The notes below the pieces were generated by a model. The model saw nothing but the letters and a program-made list of their open reading frames with translations. It did no database searches and was not told where the DNA came from. DNA of 64,000 nucleotides from JASHUC01 sp963849095 (GTDB taxonomy: Bacteria; Pseudomonadota; Gammaproteobacteria; Steroidobacterales; Steroidobacteraceae), in NCBI GenBank assembly GCA_963849095.1, contig CAWKGA010000003.1, positions 62,001 through 126,000 of the forward strand. Direction: 5' to 3'. Shown piece after piece: positions 42,149 through 50,214 of this stretch (the first letter of the stretch is position 1; the number at the start of each line of letters is the position of its first letter). The translations under genes and the position numbers were made by a program.

Positions 42149-43306
42149 ATGGCTCCCCTCAGCGACGACATCCTCGCAGCGCTTCCGATCCTCATCTGGC
42201 TCTACCTGCTCGCGGCGCGCGGCGGATTCTGGCGCGTGTCGCGCCTCCTCCCGCGCGAGCTGCCGGAGGGAGGCCCGGCGAGGAAGGTCGTCGCCGTCGT
42301 ACCCGCGCGCAACGAGGCGGCCGTTATCGGCGAGGCGGTCGAATCCCTGCTGCGGCAGCGCCTCCACGGCGCCATTCACGTCATCGTCGTCGATGACGGC
42401 AGCTCCGACGACACGGCCGGCGTAGCCGCGGCGGCCGCCGCGAGGCTCGGTGCCGCCTCGAGCTTGAGCGTCATTCGCGGCGCCCCGCTCCCCGCGGGCT
42501 GGACGGGCAAGCTCTGGGCGATGGCGCAAGGCGTGGCGGCCGCCGGCGCGCAAGCCCCCGATTACCTCCTCTTCACGGACGCCGACATTCACCACGATCC
42601 GCAGAACGTCGCCGGACTCGTCGCGAATGCCGAGGCGAACGGCCGCGATCTCGTCTCGTACATGGTGCGGCTCTCGACCGCCACGCTCGCCGAGAAGTGC
42701 CTCATCCCGGCATTCGTCTTCTTCTTCTTCATGCTCTATCCGCCCGCGTGGATTGCAGCGTCCCGCTCGAGGACCGCGGGCGCCGCCGGGGGTTGCATGT
42801 TGATTCGGCCGGGCACGCTCGCTCGCATCGGCGGCCTTGAGTCGATCCGCTCGCGGATCATCGACGACTGCGCGCTCGCATCCGCCGTGAAGGCGGCGGG
42901 GGGCTCGATCTCACTCGGTCTCACGCGCACCGCACGCAGTATCCGCCCCTATGGGTCATTCGCGGAAATCGGCCGCATGATCTCCCGCACGGCCTTCAAT
43001 CAGCTCCATCATTCCTACGCGCTGCTCTTCTTGACGCTCGCCGGCCTCCTGATCACGTACGGCCTACCTCCTCTTCTCGTCCTGACGGGACGACCGGTCT
43101 GGGTCACGCTCGGCGCCCTCGCATGGGCGCTCATGAGCCTCGCCTATCGGCCGATGGTTCGCTTCTACGGCCTCTCGAGCCTCTGGAGCCCCTGCCTGCC
43201 CGCAGTCGCCTCCTTCTATGCCGCAGCCACGGTCTACTCCGCCATTGAGTACCGGCGCGGCCGCGGCGGCCGCTGGAAGGACCGTATCCAGGACCTTCGC
43301 GCCTGA
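42149..43306 (+). CDS. Family 2 glycosyltransferase, HpnB-like
   Basis: 385 aa. GT-A domain: VVAVVPARNEAAVIGEAVE, VIVVDDGSSDDTA and LLFTDADIHHDP carry the nucleotide and metal-binding acidic residues; IIDDCALASAVKAAGG matches the later ED-like motif. Three or four C-terminal membrane helices follow. The pattern fits the hopanoid-associated HpnB family, but no other hpn genes are in the window. Divergent from the YgjP-type gene across 139 bp. Confidence 0.83.
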   Translation: MAPLSDDILAALPILIWLYLLAARGGFWRVSRLLPRELPEGGPARKVVAVVPARNEAAVIGEAVESLLRQRLHGAIHVIVVDDGSSDDTAGVAAAAAARLGAASSLSVIRGAPLPAGWTGKLWAMAQGVAAAGAQAPDYLLFTDADIHHDPQNVAGLVANAEANGRDLVSYMVRLSTATLAEKCLIPAFVFFFFMLYPPAWIAASRSRTAGAAGGCMLIRPGTLARIGGLESIRSRIIDDCALASAVKAAGGSISLGLTRTARSIRPYGSFAEIGRMISRTAFNQLHHSYALLFLTLAGLLITYGLPPLLVLTGRPVWVTLGALAWALMSLAYRPMVRFYGLSSLWSPCLPAVASFYAAATVYSAIEYRRGRGGRWKDRIQDLRA

Positions 43307-43371
43307 GGCCCGCGACCGACGCGCACGCGAGGCATAAAATGGCAGCCCTCGCCACAGACGGGAGCGCCGGC

Positions 43372-44355
43372 ATGACCCAGATCGTTCGCATTCGCAAGAT
43401 GGGGGGACCCGAGGTCCTCGAGCTCGAGGACGCGGAGGTCGGCCAGCCGGGTCCCGGCGAAATCCGCATCCGGGTGGAAGCGATCGGGCTCAACCGCTCG
43501 GAGGCGCTGTTCCGTGCGGGCGCCTATCCCGTCACTCCCAAGCTTCCCACACTCATCGGCTACGAGGCCGCCGGCGTCGTCGAGACGCTCGGCCCCGGCG
43601 TGCAGGGCTTCACGCCTGGGGACCGCGTGTGTGTCGTACCGTCATACCGCCTCGGCGAGTATGGCGTCTACGGGGAAAAGGCGATCGTCCCGGCGCGCAG
43701 CGTGATCCCCGCTCCGCCGCAGCTCTCCCCTGTGCAGGCGGCATCGATCTGGATGCAGTACTTGACCGCGTTCGCCGTCATCGAGGCGAAGATCGGCATC
43801 GGCGATTACGTGCTCATTCCGGCGGCATCGAGCAGTGTCGGGCTCGCAGCCATCCAGCTCGCCAACTGGGCCGGGGCCGTGCCGATCGCCGCCACCCGCC
43901 ACAGCGCGAAGACGGCGGCCCTCTTGGAGCAGGGTGCGCAGCACGTCATCGCCACGGCGGAGACCGACGTCGTCGCCGAGGTCATGAAAATCACCGACGG
44001 GAAGGGCGTGCGCGTCGTCTTTGATCCCGTGGGCGGCCCCTTCGTGGAGAAGCTCGCGAACACGATGGCGGAGGAAGGCATCCTCTTCATCTACGGCAGC
44101 TTGAGCGGCCAGCCGACGCCCTACCCGCACTGGCCCGCGGCCTTGAAGAGCCTGAGCTTGCGGGGCTGGGTCGCCTCGTTCATCTGGAACAAGCCCGAGC
44201 GTTTCGCCCGGGCAAGGGAGCTCATCGTGCGCGGCCTCGCGGAGGGCCATCTGAAGCCCGTCGTCTCGAGGACTTTCCCGCTGAGTCAGATCGTCGAGGC
44301 GCACCGCTTCCTCGAGTCCAATCAGCAGATCGGCAAGATCGTCGTCACCCCCTGA
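43372..44355 (+). CDS. Zinc-independent alcohol dehydrogenase/quinone oxidoreductase family
   Basis: 327 aa MDR-superfamily oxidoreductase. It has GYEAAGVVETLGPGVQGFTPGDRV, the nucleotide-binding part VLIPAASSSVGLAAIQLANWAGA (Ser-rich version of the GxGxxG loop), and VRVVFDPVGGPFVEKL. No structural zinc-binding Cys cluster is visible, which points to a quinone or enoyl reductase rather than a zinc alcohol dehydrogenase. Start at ATG 43372 after GGGAG; ATG 43339 is the upstream alternative. Confidence 0.82.
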   Translation: MTQIVRIRKMGGPEVLELEDAEVGQPGPGEIRIRVEAIGLNRSEALFRAGAYPVTPKLPTLIGYEAAGVVETLGPGVQGFTPGDRVCVVPSYRLGEYGVYGEKAIVPARSVIPAPPQLSPVQAASIWMQYLTAFAVIEAKIGIGDYVLIPAASSSVGLAAIQLANWAGAVPIAATRHSAKTAALLEQGAQHVIATAETDVVAEVMKITDGKGVRVVFDPVGGPFVEKLANTMAEEGILFIYGSLSGQPTPYPHWPAALKSLSLRGWVASFIWNKPERFARARELIVRGLAEGHLKPVVSRTFPLSQIVEAHRFLESNQQIGKIVVTP

Positions 44356-44360
44356 GCTGA

Positions 44361-44720
44361 TCAGTCGTCGTCCGTGATGGGCATGAGGATCTTCCACGCC
44401 TGGAGCGGGTGCATCAGCGCCCAGGGAAGGGCGCGGAACGTCCCGAGCGGGATGGGAGTCTCGTAGACCGGCTTCTTGATGGTCACGTCCTCCATCGGCG
44501 CGTCGTCGTCGTGGTCGGCGGTGAGATCCTGGATCTGCTGTGGCGTGAAGACGAGCTCGATCGGGGGCGGATCGAGGTTGAGCGCGGGCTTCGCGCCATT
44601 TGACGCCGCGGGCTGCTTGTCGTCCGCGAGCGCGAGCGCGGACCCCGCGGCGAGGAGCACCACGCCCGCGAGCCGACAGAGACGGCGCATCCGGCGGACA
44701 CGGCTGCTCGGACCGCTCAT
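44361..44720 (-). CDS. Exported hypothetical protein, 119 aa
   Basis: A signal peptide (basic RVRRMRRLCR, then LAGVVLLAAGSALALA) is followed by a short mature part with PIELVFTPQQIQDLTAD and an acidic end PITDDD. No family recognised. The frame is open far upstream because of the tatD gene opposite; ATG 44720 gives the signal peptide directly. The mature part contains a repeated-looking Asp-rich segment (HDDDAPMED). Confidence 0.55.
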   Translation of the reverse strand: MSGPSSRVRRMRRLCRLAGVVLLAAGSALALADDKQPAASNGAKPALNLDPPPIELVFTPQQIQDLTADHDDDAPMEDVTIKKPVYETPIPLGTFRALPWALMHPLQAWKILMPITDDD

Positions 44721-44891
44721 GCCGTGAGCCCCCCGCTCGATGGACAGGGAATCCGAGCGTCCTGCATGGTATGGAGAATACCCGTATGAGTGCCCGACCA
44801 TGGCGGCATTTTGCCAGCAAACCGCGCGCGGTCCCATGACAAAATGCCAGCCTGCCCCCGCCGAGGCGCCTTCAAGCCCGGTGGGCCCCCC

Positions 44892-45734
44892 GTGAGCCCG
44901 CCGAGGCCGGCCGTGCACCTCATCGACATCGGAGTCAATCTCACCCACGGTGGCTTCGATGCCGATCGCGCGGCAGTCATTGCACGCGCAGCCGAGGCCC
45001 AGGTGGTGCAGATGATCGTCACCGGAGCGAGCGGCGCGAGCACCCGCGAGGCGCTCGAACTCGCGCGCTCGCATCCCGGGCGGCTCTTTGCAACGGCCGG
45101 GGTCCACCCGCACCATGCAACGGAGCTCGATGACGAGCTCGCCGTCGAGCTCGAGCGCGTCGCGGCGCAGCCCGAGGTCGTCGCGATCGGCGAGTGCGGC
45201 CTCGACTACTTCCGCGATTACTCCCCGCGCCAGACGCAGCGGCGCGCCTTCGAGCGCCAGCTCGAGCTCGCGGCGCGCATCGGCAAGCCGGTATTCCTGC
45301 ACCAGCGCGACGCGCACGAGGACTTCATGGCCATTCTCCGCGAGCACCGGCATGAGCTCGCTGGCGCCGTGGCGCATTGCTTCACGGGCACGCGCGAGGA
45401 GCTCAACGCCTGCCTCGAGCTCGACCTCGCGATCGGCATCACCGGCTGGATCTGCGACGAGCGGCGCGGGGCCCATCTCGTGCCTCTCATGCGCGAGATT
45501 CCGGCGACACGGCTCATGGTGGAGACCGACGCGCCTTACCTGTTGCCTCGGGATCTGCGCCCCAGGCCGCCGTCCCGCCGGAACGAGCCGATGTTCCTGC
45601 CCCACGTGGCGCAGGCTCTCGCGAGCGCGCGCAACGAGCCCCTCGAGGAGCTCGCCGAGTCGACGACATCGGCTACCCGCGCGCTGTTCCGGCTGCCTCC
45701 CGCGCCGGACGAGCAGCGGCTGAGAGATAGATAA
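44892..45734 (+). CDS. tatD: TatD-family deoxyribonuclease
   Basis: 280 aa TIM-barrel metalloenzyme. Metal-binding sites: LIDIGVNLTHGGFD, ATAGVHPHHA, GECGLDYFRDYSPR, VFLHQRDAHEDF, AHCFTG and VETDAPYLLPRDL. TatD proteins are 3'-5' exonucleases active in DNA repair and quality control; close paralogues (YcfH) exist but the HQRDAHEDF block fits TatD. The GTG at 44892 is chosen as it precedes the barrel's first strand; an ATG further upstream at 44790 is unlikely. Confidence 0.88.
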   Translation: MSPPRPAVHLIDIGVNLTHGGFDADRAAVIARAAEAQVVQMIVTGASGASTREALELARSHPGRLFATAGVHPHHATELDDELAVELERVAAQPEVVAIGECGLDYFRDYSPRQTQRRAFERQLELAARIGKPVFLHQRDAHEDFMAILREHRHELAGAVAHCFTGTREELNACLELDLAIGITGWICDERRGAHLVPLMREIPATRLMVETDAPYLLPRDLRPRPPSRRNEPMFLPHVAQALASARNEPLEELAESTTSATRALFRLPPAPDEQRLRDR

Positions 45735-45788
45735 TATACACGAAGTAATATTCTTAAGATATTGATATTATTTAATTATAATATAGGA
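45727..45788 (+). promoter_or_regulatory. AT-rich promoter island before the M20 peptidase
   Basis: 62 bp with about ten G or C bases (~16% GC) in a region otherwise near 65-70% GC. It contains TATAAT at 45777-45782 and several TAATAT/TATTAT repeats. AGGA at 45785-45788 is the ribosome site for the ATG at 45796. The TATAAT is very close to the start codon, so the real -10 may be one of the upstream TA-rich boxes. It is probably a strong promoter region or site for a nucleoid protein. Confidence 0.55.
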
Positions 45789-45795
45789 TGCCGCG

Positions 45796-47223
45796 ATGAG
45801 CTCTTCGACCGACAGCCTCGATTTCGCGCGCCTACGCCGGGCCATCGAGCAGCAATGGGACGATTCCATCCTCGAGCGCCTGCAAGCCTACGTCCGCATC
45901 CCCAACCGCTCGCCGATCTTCGACCCCCGCTGGGAAGCGAACGGGCACATGGAGCGCGCCGTGCAGCTCCTCGCCGATTGGTGCCGAGCGCAGCCGCTTC
46001 CGGGAATGAGGGTCGATATCCATCGACTGCCCGGCCTCACGCCCCTCCTGCTCGTTGATGTTCCCGGCGAGCTGCCGGGCTGCGTGTTGCTCTACGGTCA
46101 TCTCGACAAGCAGCCCGAGTTCACCGGATGGCTCGCGGGGCTCTCGGCCTGGGAGCCGGTCGTCCGCGACGGCAAGCTCTACGGCCGCGGCGCCGCCGAT
46201 GACGGGTACGCCGGATTCAGTGCGCTCGCGGCGATCGGCGCTCTGAAGGGCGAGCGTGTGCCGCTGCCCCGCTGCGTGCTGCTCGTCGAGGCCTCGGAGG
46301 AAAGCGGCAGCCCCCATCTGCCGGCGCACCTCGCGGCCCTTGGAGATCGCTTAGGTTCACCCTCGCTCGTCGTGTGCCTCGACGCCGAGTGCGGCAACTA
46401 CGATCAGCTCTGGTGCACCACCTCGCTGCGCGGCAATCTCGTCGGAACGCTGCACGTGCGCGTGCTCACGGAAGGCGTGCACTCCGGCCTCGCGACCGGG
46501 ATCGCGGCGACGCCGTTCCGGATTCTCGAGCAGCTGCTCGCGAGAATAGAGAATCCCGTGACGGGCGATCTCACGCTCGAGGAGCTGCACGTGCCCGTCC
46601 CCAAGGACCGGTTCGCCGAGATCACCGCCGCCGCGCGCGCGCTCGGGCCCCAAGTGGCGGCCAAGGTGCCCTTCGCGCCCGGCGTGCAGGCGCTCTCCGA
46701 CAATCCCGTCGAGCTCCTCCTCGGCAGCACGTGGCGTCCGACGCTCGCCATCACGGGAGCCGACGGCCTGCCCCCGACGCAGTCCGCCGGCAACGTGCTG
46801 CTGCCACAGATTTCGTTGAAGCTCTCCCTGCGCTTGAGCCCGACGTGCAACCCCACCGCGGCCGCCGCAGCGCTGTCGGCTGCCCTCACCCGAGATCCGC
46901 CGTACGACGCCGAGATCCGCCTCGAGCTGGAGCCCCCGACGAGCGGCTGGAACGCCCCGCCCTTCACGCCCCGGCTCGCCGAGTCGCTCGAGCGCGCATC
47001 GCGCCAGGCCTTCGGCCGCGATCCGGCCCACGCCGGCTGCGGGGGCACCATCCCCTTCATGGCCCTGCTCGGCGAGCGCTTCCCGCAGGCGCAGTTCCTC
47101 GTAACGGGCGTGCTCGGCCCGCAGGCGAACGCGCACGGACCGAACGAGTTCCTCGACATCGAGTACGCGAAGAAGCTCACCGCGTGTGTCGCGCTGGTGC
47201 TCGCAGATTGGGGCCGGGGGTGA
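45796..47223 (+). CDS. M20-family metallopeptidase
   Basis: 475 aa zinc aminoacylase/dipeptidase type. Metal site blocks: VLLYGHLDKQPEFTGW (His and Asp side), LYGRGAADDGYAGF (bridging Asp), VEASEESGSPHLP (catalytic Glu), and GGTIPFMALLGERFP near the end. A lid domain lies between (~195-310). Similar to carnosinase-like or CPG2-like peptidases. Located behind the AT-rich island and opposite the NERD gene. Confidence 0.88.
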   Translation: MSSSTDSLDFARLRRAIEQQWDDSILERLQAYVRIPNRSPIFDPRWEANGHMERAVQLLADWCRAQPLPGMRVDIHRLPGLTPLLLVDVPGELPGCVLLYGHLDKQPEFTGWLAGLSAWEPVVRDGKLYGRGAADDGYAGFSALAAIGALKGERVPLPRCVLLVEASEESGSPHLPAHLAALGDRLGSPSLVVCLDAECGNYDQLWCTTSLRGNLVGTLHVRVLTEGVHSGLATGIAATPFRILEQLLARIENPVTGDLTLEELHVPVPKDRFAEITAAARALGPQVAAKVPFAPGVQALSDNPVELLLGSTWRPTLAITGADGLPPTQSAGNVLLPQISLKLSLRLSPTCNPTAAAAALSAALTRDPPYDAEIRLELEPPTSGWNAPPFTPRLAESLERASRQAFGRDPAHAGCGGTIPFMALLGERFPQAQFLVTGVLGPQANAHGPNEFLDIEYAKKLTACVALVLADWGRG

Positions 47224-47229
47224 GAGCTG

Positions 47230-47844
47230 TCAGGGCGCCGCGATCGGCCGCACCTGCGTGAGGGAGCTCGGCGCGACGGAGCGCTTGAGGCTCTGCCAGC
47301 CCTCCTCGAAGCGCTCCGTCACACTCGAGACGACGGCGGGCTCGGCGGGTGGAAACTCACTGCGGAGCGAATCCATCATGAGCGTCCACTTGGGCAGACC
47401 CTTCGGGAACTTCGCGCGGCGCGTGAAGACGATGCGCCCCTCCACCGGAATCTCACCCGCGAGCGCCTTCACCGCCGCGATCCGGTCGTAGAGCGCGCCC
47501 TGCGGATTGACGAACGTGAAGCGGTGCGCACCGTCCATCACCGTCCACTCATCCATCTGATCGCCGCCGAAGACGTTGCCGCTCACGTCGCGCAGGTCGA
47601 TCACGACGACGCCGCGCGGGGTGAGCAGGACGAAATCGCAGTGAAAGGAGCTCCCCATGCCGTCCGGCACGAGGATATCGACGAGCGAGTCGACCGCGGC
47701 GGCGGTGATGGAGGCGATGAGCGCCTTGCGGGCTCGGCGCTGGCGATACCAGCGCACGAGCCACGACAAGCCCCAGCCGAGCGCCACGGCGCAGACGACG
47801 AGCACCCAGGTCATCGGCGGCAAGTTGCTCAACAAGGCCGTCAC
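47230..47844 (-). CDS. Membrane-anchored NERD-domain protein
   Basis: 204 aa. A GTG start and one N-terminal membrane helix (MTWVLVVCAVALGWGLSWLV) precede a nuclease-related domain: DFVLLTPRGVVVIDLRDVSG, FVNPQGALYDRIAAVKAL and IPVEGRIVFTRRAKF match the NERD pattern. NERD domains resemble restriction endonucleases; activity here is not shown, since the expected Glu/Lys pair is partly unclear. The start lies 8 bp before the thrC end, making it a likely last gene of the thr operon transcript. Confidence 0.72.
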   Translation of the reverse strand: MTALLSNLPPMTWVLVVCAVALGWGLSWLVRWYRQRRARKALIASITAAAVDSLVDILVPDGMGSSFHCDFVLLTPRGVVVIDLRDVSGNVFGGDQMDEWTVMDGAHRFTFVNPQGALYDRIAAVKALAGEIPVEGRIVFTRRAKFPKGLPKWTLMMDSLRSEFPPAEPAVVSSVTERFEEGWQSLKRSVAPSSLTQVRPIAAP

Positions 47845-47851
47845 CGCCGCC

Positions 47852-49240
47852 TCACGTGAGCGCGCTCCGCAGCGCAGCGAGCTCAGGGGCCAGCTCGGTT
47901 GAGGAGACCGGCCGCGTGTAGAGCTGCGCGAGCGAGTCCGGCAGGGCGACGGGGCGGCCGATCAGGGGCTCCACGATCTCGCGGAACTTCGCGGCATGAG
48001 CCGTTGCGACGATCACCCAGCGCCCGGCGCTGCGCCGCTCGCGCGGCAAGCGCTCGTATACCTCGGCAGCCGTCGCGGTGTGCGGGCACCAGACCCGGCC
48101 GAAGCGCTGAAAGTCCGTGCGGATGCGCGCGCGAATGTCGTCATCCTCGACCGTGTCGGCCTCCACCGCACCGCGCAGCTGATCGATATCCGGGACCAGA
48201 GCGCGCAGCCGCTCCATGTTGCTCGGATTGCCGACATCCATCGCGGACGCAAGCGTAGCGACGCTCGGACGCGGCTGCCACGTACCGGTTCGCAGAAAAT
48301 CCGGCACGGCTCGGTTGGCGTTGTGCGCGAGCACGATGTCCGCGATGGGCAGCCCGAGCTTGCGAGCCCAGATGCAGGCGAGCGCGTTGCCGAGGTTGCC
48401 GGCCGGAATGACGAAGGAGGCGGCCTCGCGGTTCGCCCGCCAGATCGCAAGGCTCGCGGCGGCGTAGTACACCGCCTGTGGCAGCAAGCGCCCGAGATTG
48501 ATGCTGTTCGCCGAGGAGAGCGCGCGCCTCTCCCGTAGCTCACGATCGAGGAAGGCTTCCTTGACCATTCGCTGGCAGTCATCGAAGGTGCCCCGGACGG
48601 CGAACGACCGGACGTTGCCGCCCCAGCACGTGAGCTGCCGCTCCTGCGTGGGCGTCACGAGCCCCTTGGGAAAGAGCACGACGACCTCGAACCCCGGACG
48701 CTCGTGAAAGGCGGCGGCGACCGCGCCTCCCGTGTCCCCCGAGGTCGCGACGAGAATGGTGAGCGTCCGCTCGCCCGCCGCACGCAGCCGGGCGAGGCTC
48801 GCCGCGAGGAAGCGGGCGCCGAAATCCTTGAACGCCGCGGTGGGACCGTGAAAGAGCTCGAGCACGCTCGAGCGGCCTTCTGGATCGAGCGGCACGAGCG
48901 GCGCATCGAAGCTGAACGCCTCCGCGGCGATCGCCGCGAGCTGCGGCTCGAGCCGGCTGCCCTCGGCGAACGGACGGAGCATCGACGCCGCGAGGCCCGA
49001 CAGAATGGGCGCCGACGTGAGGGTCCGCAGACCATCGGGCGACTTGCCATCCGTAGCCGCAGGGGCACCCTGCCGCAGCTCCGCAAAGATCGCCACTCCC
49101 GTGAGCTTGTCACGCGAGAGCGCCGGCCACTCGCTCGGGACGTACAGGCCGCCGTCCGGCGCGAGTCCCTGCTCGAGCGCCTCGGCGAGCCCCGCCGACA
49201 GCGCTGGATCGCGTGTGCTCACGAAGAGAATGGCGCTCAT
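47852..49240 (-). CDS. thrC: Threonine synthase
   Basis: 462 aa PLP enzyme converting homoserine phosphate to threonine. The PLP-lysine block is FHGPTAAFKDFGARFLAASL; SGDTGGAVAAAF, VVLFPKGLVTPTQERQL, and NSINLGRLLPQAVYY are family blocks. The ATG overlaps the thrB stop by four bases. Length fits the ~430-470 aa bacterial form. Second-last gene of the thrABC run. Confidence 0.94.
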   Translation of the reverse strand: MSAILFVSTRDPALSAGLAEALEQGLAPDGGLYVPSEWPALSRDKLTGVAIFAELRQGAPAATDGKSPDGLRTLTSAPILSGLAASMLRPFAEGSRLEPQLAAIAAEAFSFDAPLVPLDPEGRSSVLELFHGPTAAFKDFGARFLAASLARLRAAGERTLTILVATSGDTGGAVAAAFHERPGFEVVVLFPKGLVTPTQERQLTCWGGNVRSFAVRGTFDDCQRMVKEAFLDRELRERRALSSANSINLGRLLPQAVYYAAASLAIWRANREAASFVIPAGNLGNALACIWARKLGLPIADIVLAHNANRAVPDFLRTGTWQPRPSVATLASAMDVGNPSNMERLRALVPDIDQLRGAVEADTVEDDDIRARIRTDFQRFGRVWCPHTATAAEVYERLPRERRSAGRWVIVATAHAAKFREIVEPLIGRPVALPDSLAQLYTRPVSSTELAPELAALRSALT

Positions 49241-50214
49241 TCGCTCGCGACCACGCGCGCACCGGGCGAGCCGAACTCGACGATCCAGTCATCGATCTTC
49301 ACGCCGTGACGCGCAAACTCGCGCTGCATGGCCGCCCGCACGCCTTCCGCGTGAGACTCGAGCGCCCAGGCGAACACCGCCGGCCCCGCCCCGGAGATGG
49401 AACAGCCGAGCGCGTCCGCCTCCATCGCTGCCTGCCTCACGTCCGCAAACCCCGGAATGAGCGCCTGGCGCTGCGGCTCGATCACCACATCCTCGAAGGA
49501 GGCGCGGATCATGTCGAGATCGTTCGTGTAGCAGCCGGAGATGAACCCGGCGAGATTGGCCGTCTGCCACACGAAATCCGACAGCTCGACGCTGCGCCTC
49601 AAGATCGCGCGCGCTTGCTTCGTCGAGAGGAACATGTGGGGGTGCGCGATGATCGCGCGCACCGAGGGGGGAACCGGGATCTGCTTCACCCGCGGATGGT
49701 CGATGCCGACCGTCAGCACGAGGCCGCCGAACATCGAGGGCGCGATGTTGTCGACGTGCAGCGAGCCGCTTGCGACCGCCTCCCCCTCCATCGCAAATTT
49801 CAGCAGCTCGAGCTTCGAGCGGGGCGCCGCCAGCAGCGCGTTCGCCGCGACGACGGCGCCGACCGCCGAAGCGGCCGAGCCGCCGAGTCCCGAGCCGAGC
49901 GGAATGCCCTTCTCGATCTGCATGTCGAGGCCAAAGTCGAGTGAGAGCGCCGCGGCCATGGCGAGCAGCGCGCGTCCCGCCGTGTTGCGCTCCGGCTCGA
50001 GCGGCAGATCCATCGGGGTCCCTCTGATTGCGCTGATCGTCACGCCCGGCTCCTGCCGACGCGCGACCGTGACCCGATCGCCCAGCGCATCGACGGCGAA
50101 GCCGAGAATGTCGAAGCCGATCGCGACATTGCCGACCGACGCAGGCGCGAATGCCGTCGCTCGGATGGCGCCCGCTCGATCCGCGCCGGCCGGGCCCACG
50201 CCTGCTCCGCTCAC
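49237..50214 (-). CDS. thrB: Homoserine kinase
   Basis: 325 aa GHMP-family kinase phosphorylating homoserine. ATP loop: KGIPLGSGLGGSAASAVGAV; N-terminal FAPASVGNVAIGFDILGFA; C-terminal GCSISGAGPAVFAWA. The GTG at 50214 overlaps the thrA stop (GTGA), fixing the start well inside the longer open frame. Coupled to thrA and thrC. Confidence 0.94.
   Translation of the reverse strand: MSGAGVGPAGADRAGAIRATAFAPASVGNVAIGFDILGFAVDALGDRVTVARRQEPGVTISAIRGTPMDLPLEPERNTAGRALLAMAAALSLDFGLDMQIEKGIPLGSGLGGSAASAVGAVVAANALLAAPRSKLELLKFAMEGEAVASGSLHVDNIAPSMFGGLVLTVGIDHPRVKQIPVPPSVRAIIAHPHMFLSTKQARAILRRSVELSDFVWQTANLAGFISGCYTNDLDMIRASFEDVVIEPQRQALIPGFADVRQAAMEADALGCSISGAGPAVFAWALESHAEGVRAAMQREFARHGVKIDDWIVEFGSPGARVVASE

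Noticed and set aside
45777..45782. Perfect TATAAT as the -10 of the M20 peptidase promoter
   Set aside because: It ends only 14 bases before the start codon and would leave no room for the ribosome site on the mRNA; kept only as part of the AT-rich island.
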